Positions 60,901 through 64,000 of a stretch of DNA of 64,000 nt are shown here, piece after piece. The position numbers were made by a program, and so were the translations under genes. Numbering within the stretch: the first letter of the stretch is position 1; each line of letters begins with the position of its first letter. The notes beneath the pieces are model-generated. The model saw only the letters and a list, made by a program, of their open reading frames with translations. It was not told where the DNA came from and did no database searches. The stretch covers positions 1,123,075-1,187,074 of the forward strand of contig VZSE01002721.1 of the NCBI GenBank assembly GCA_013398275.1, given 5' to 3'. This DNA is from Promerops cafer. Its lineage: Eukaryota; Chordata; Aves; Passeriformes; Nectariniidae.

Positions 60901-63900
60901 TTGGTTGCTGCTATAAGTAGCTCTGAGAATTTTCAGGGGCTGTTGTAGGTGCTAAAAACTTTGTGACATCCTGGCATGGCAAGGAAGGGATTCTGTGACT
61001 CTGGCATATGTCCTTGCTACAGGGAGGTGAAGAAATCCCTCTGGTCCCCCTCCGAACACCGAGGAGAGGCATAACTGGGTCTGTGAAGCTGCAAGAGGAG
61101 TGGGCATAGAAAAACAAGAAGGTTGAGAGCTATAGGTCAGGTTCATTCCATGATCTTATCAATATTTTCAGTGACTCATCTGTGACTTTTTCCCTTCTGA
61201 TATTTTTATGATGTATTCACTTCCTTCACTACCATATAAAGAGAGGGGATTTTAGCATGAAAGGTGGAAATGTGCTAAGTTAAGGCAGTTAGAAAAACAT
61301 AAATGTTTTTAGCTTTAGCAAACTGCTGGGTCAAAGCCTCCCACACTCATGGACTTTCCCAATGTCGTGGACTTCATTTCATGATGGTATATGCTGGATT
61401 GTATTGGCAGAATGGATGACACTGGCTCTAGTTGGTCATTTCCTAAGAACTGTGTTTCTGTAATAAGCACATTTCAACTGCACCACGTCATCCACTGTGT
61501 ATCCAGCATAGTTCTAATTGCTGTGGTGGCACAGCTAGAGCATTTTGAGCTGTTACTGGACCCCATGTGGGAAGCATGGACAGACGAAGAGACGAGAAGG
61601 AGAAAGGCACTGCTACATTTCCAGGTTTCAACTCAATAGGTGCTTAGGACAAACTCTGGGAGGCATCCAGAGCTGGAAGTGCAGAGTCACTCCTGAGAAC
61701 AGTTCAGACACAGCCTGTATGTCTTTTAGCACGTTGCACATATTGAAAGTGAAGACTGGTCAGCTTTGTGATTGACTCCAGAAAGAGTCAACGTAAGTTT
61801 AGCCAGACTTATTAGCTCTAATTCAGCCCTGGCCTTGCCAGATACAACCTGCCGTTTGCACAATCTCTTAGGTATTTCTGCACTCTGCTCCAAGAGGGTG
61901 TATTAGCTAATGTGCAACCCAAAGTATGTTTGCAGCACTGCAACCACAAGGATAACTTTTGCTGGAGCCAAGGCATACTTAGGTGTTGCCACACAGAGAT
62001 CACTAAAGCTTTGGACTGGATCCTGGAACACTGTGCTTGAGCACATGAGTACAGATGGACCCCCTTGCACAGTGCCAGCTAAGCGTCAGGGCCTTTGCAG
62101 CACAGTTAATCCACAACCTGGGTAAACTGCTTGTGAATAATTGAGAATTCATTCTACACCCACCTAGCACCTCTCTTTTATGGCAGGATAAACACTTCTC
62201 TATAAAAGTACTTGTAAAAGTGAATTCTACCATTATGAACACTCACATTTTATATATATTTCCTTGATGTTTGGGGGGTTTTTTTAATTGTAACATGAAT
62301 CATGCCTTTTACTGCAGTTGAAGGTACAAACTCCAAACACTGTAGGAGCAGAAGCATTTCACCTGAAGAGCCTAGCTGGAAGTGCAGGGCACACCCAGGC
62401 TAGTAAGCAGCAGGATGCAAATCACAGCTTTTCAAAATCTAATCACAGGAAAGTGAGTCCAGTTAATTGAAGGCTTAATTTTCTGCCTTTGGGCACTGTC
62501 CTCCAGCTCTCATGTGTCATTTAGCTGTCAGATATTCTGCTGGGACCTGGACAGTTGTATTGGATGATTTACAGTTCTCTGTCTACTGAGAAACAATCTA
62601 CTGCATATAAAAATATAAAATTAACAGGCTCAGAGGTAAAGCCTTTCATCCTTTGTCCATCTAATAGCTTTGAATTAAATTCATTGTTGGAAATGTTCAG
62701 TGCTGTGGAAAATACAGCTCAAAAGCAGATTGAAATCTTCAGTAGAGTCAGTGGAGTTTGAGCCTGCAGTCCATGGTTTTGTGGTCCAGCACTTCCAGAG
62801 TCAGTGACCTTGACTCCTTAGCTGCATCCATAGCACCTGGGATTTCTAATCACTGGCCATGCAAAGTCAACAAAGTTACCCTAGTTACTTTCCAAGTTAC
62901 TTTTCCAGAAAAGATGAGGGGGATTCAGCCCAGAATGACCAGGTGATGAAATCTCTCTAGGCACCAGGAACAGCAACACTGTCACAGCCCCTCTTGCCCT
63001 CTGTCTCGAAGCTGTGAAACTTCCATAATATCCATAAGGGCCAGGAATTTCCAGCTGTGGTGCTGACATTGGATGGGTGACTCTGGTGAGCATTTTATGA
63101 CAGCCTTTGTAGTCAGTAACAACCTGACTGAGGATTATTTGCTGATAGCTCAAATACACATAATTCACAGATGAAAAAAAAGGCACTATGGATCCTGGCT
63201 AGTGGATTTAACCAGGAACAAACATCAGTTACAGGAGCATGTCATAAAAAAAAGATTAAAGAAAAATTTCAATGAAGTCATGAAAGTATCCATGGTTGTA
63301 TCTCTTGATATAGCTGTGATAGGGGGCTAAGAAAGGAAAGGGAGGAGCAAGACGTGGTCTTTGTCAGTTAAGATCATTTAAGTGATTATCCTCAGTCTCT
63401 GCAATTTTCTGCTTCATTTTTTCTTAATGTAAAGATTTGCTCATGTGCACATTGCTTCTTACAGTGAAGATGAGGTAAGGGGAGAAGATGTAAACCAGTT
63501 TTCCTTGAGTACAAATTATTACAAAAAGCTCTGAAAGAGACCAGCAATGGTGACAGCCGAGGGCATGCCACCACCTGTTTTCAGTAACATGGTGGTTTTA
63601 ATTCCTTCTGTTTACTCTCACCACTGCTCCTATCCTCACTGAAAAAAATAAAATAAATGCCTTTGCTATTTACAGTCTGCACTGAGGGCAGGCATCAAGG
63701 TTGATTGCAGGTTCCTGGTTGCCAGCCAGCCTCCCTGCTCCAGCAGGTGCCAGGCACCCTGAATTACTCCCATCACGCCCTGCTCGGCAGGGCAGTGAGT
63801 AAGCTGATGAATTCTTATTTCGTCTGGGAGGCAACTGTCTCCCTGCCTCCACAAGGAACATCCCACGTATAATAAAGGTTTATAGTCAACCAGACCAAGA

Positions 63901-64000
63901 CTTCAAACTCATTCCTTCCAGATTCATTCATGACAAGGGTGGGGATGCTAGACTGCTCAGCAATGTTTAACTCAACAAATACTAAAATCTCCAGAGCAAT
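57901..64000. other. Unique non-coding sequence to window end
   Basis: No gene, RNA gene or repeat family is recognised. Open frames up to 148 codons (60194-60640, +) occur in a locally GC-richer segment and show no domain. A homeodomain-word-rich patch lies near 60838-60875. The window ends without any boundary signal. Confidence 0.5.

Noticed and set aside
1..64000. CRISPR arrays, bacterial operons, tRNA or rRNA genes
   Set aside because: No regularly spaced repeats, no tRNA T-loop signature in context and no rRNA-like segment were seen. The repeats and CpG depletion point to an avian nuclear genome.

Overview
This window looks like non-coding DNA from a bird nuclear genome. Several 3' ends of CR1 retrotransposons carry the terminal ATTCTATGAT-type repeat (about 8090, 24320 and 56556 on the + strand; about 53203 and 57849 on the - strand). 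Much older CR1 and L2 relics are also present, microsatellites are common, CpG is scarce outside two clusters, and no Alu- or L1-like sequence was noticed. I found no complete protein-coding gene, rRNA, tRNA, CRISPR array or intact mobile element. None of the open reading frames longer than 60 codons resembles a host protein I recognise. The species and locus cannot be named from the sequence alone.

Layout. 0-11 kb: mostly unique sequence, with a possible terminal exon at 3282-3361, a small CpG-rich cluster at 4.08-4.44 kb and CR1 tails at 7.9 and 9.7 kb. 10.85-11.32 kb: an 88-base run of N flanked by two nearly identical copies of one sequence, almost certainly an assembly fault. 11-31 kb: unique sequence with an (ATG)20 run at 18.65 kb, a perfect 223-bp direct duplication at 22.4 and 24.4 kb, a CR1 tail at 24.1 kb and a composite AAT/AAG microsatellite at 29.65 kb. 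31.5-32.4 kb: the one clear CpG island, the best candidate for a promoter. 35976-36048: the best candidate coding exon, 73 nt with good splice signals on the + strand.

38.1-40.3 kb: a graveyard of old LINEs, with a decayed sense CR1 (reverse-transcriptase motifs at 38506 and 38678) followed by an antisense L2 (motifs at 40124, 39990-40025 and 39793-39837). 48.5-49.6 kb: a third old LINE, an antisense CR1/L3-type copy with a readable NYRPV motif. 53.2-53.9 and 56.2-56.6 kb: younger CR1 3' segments. 56986-57094: a compact 109-bp inverted-repeat element with 24-bp arms (23 of 24 match).

No genes can be shown to work together here. The window is best read as intron or intergenic DNA, possibly of a gene on the + strand that uses the 35976 exon and perhaps the 32-kb CpG island; that link is inference. 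I did not find evidence of a new biological system. The items most worth checking are the candidate exon, the CpG island, the perfect 223-bp duplication, the inverted-repeat element and the unusually readable LINE relics.
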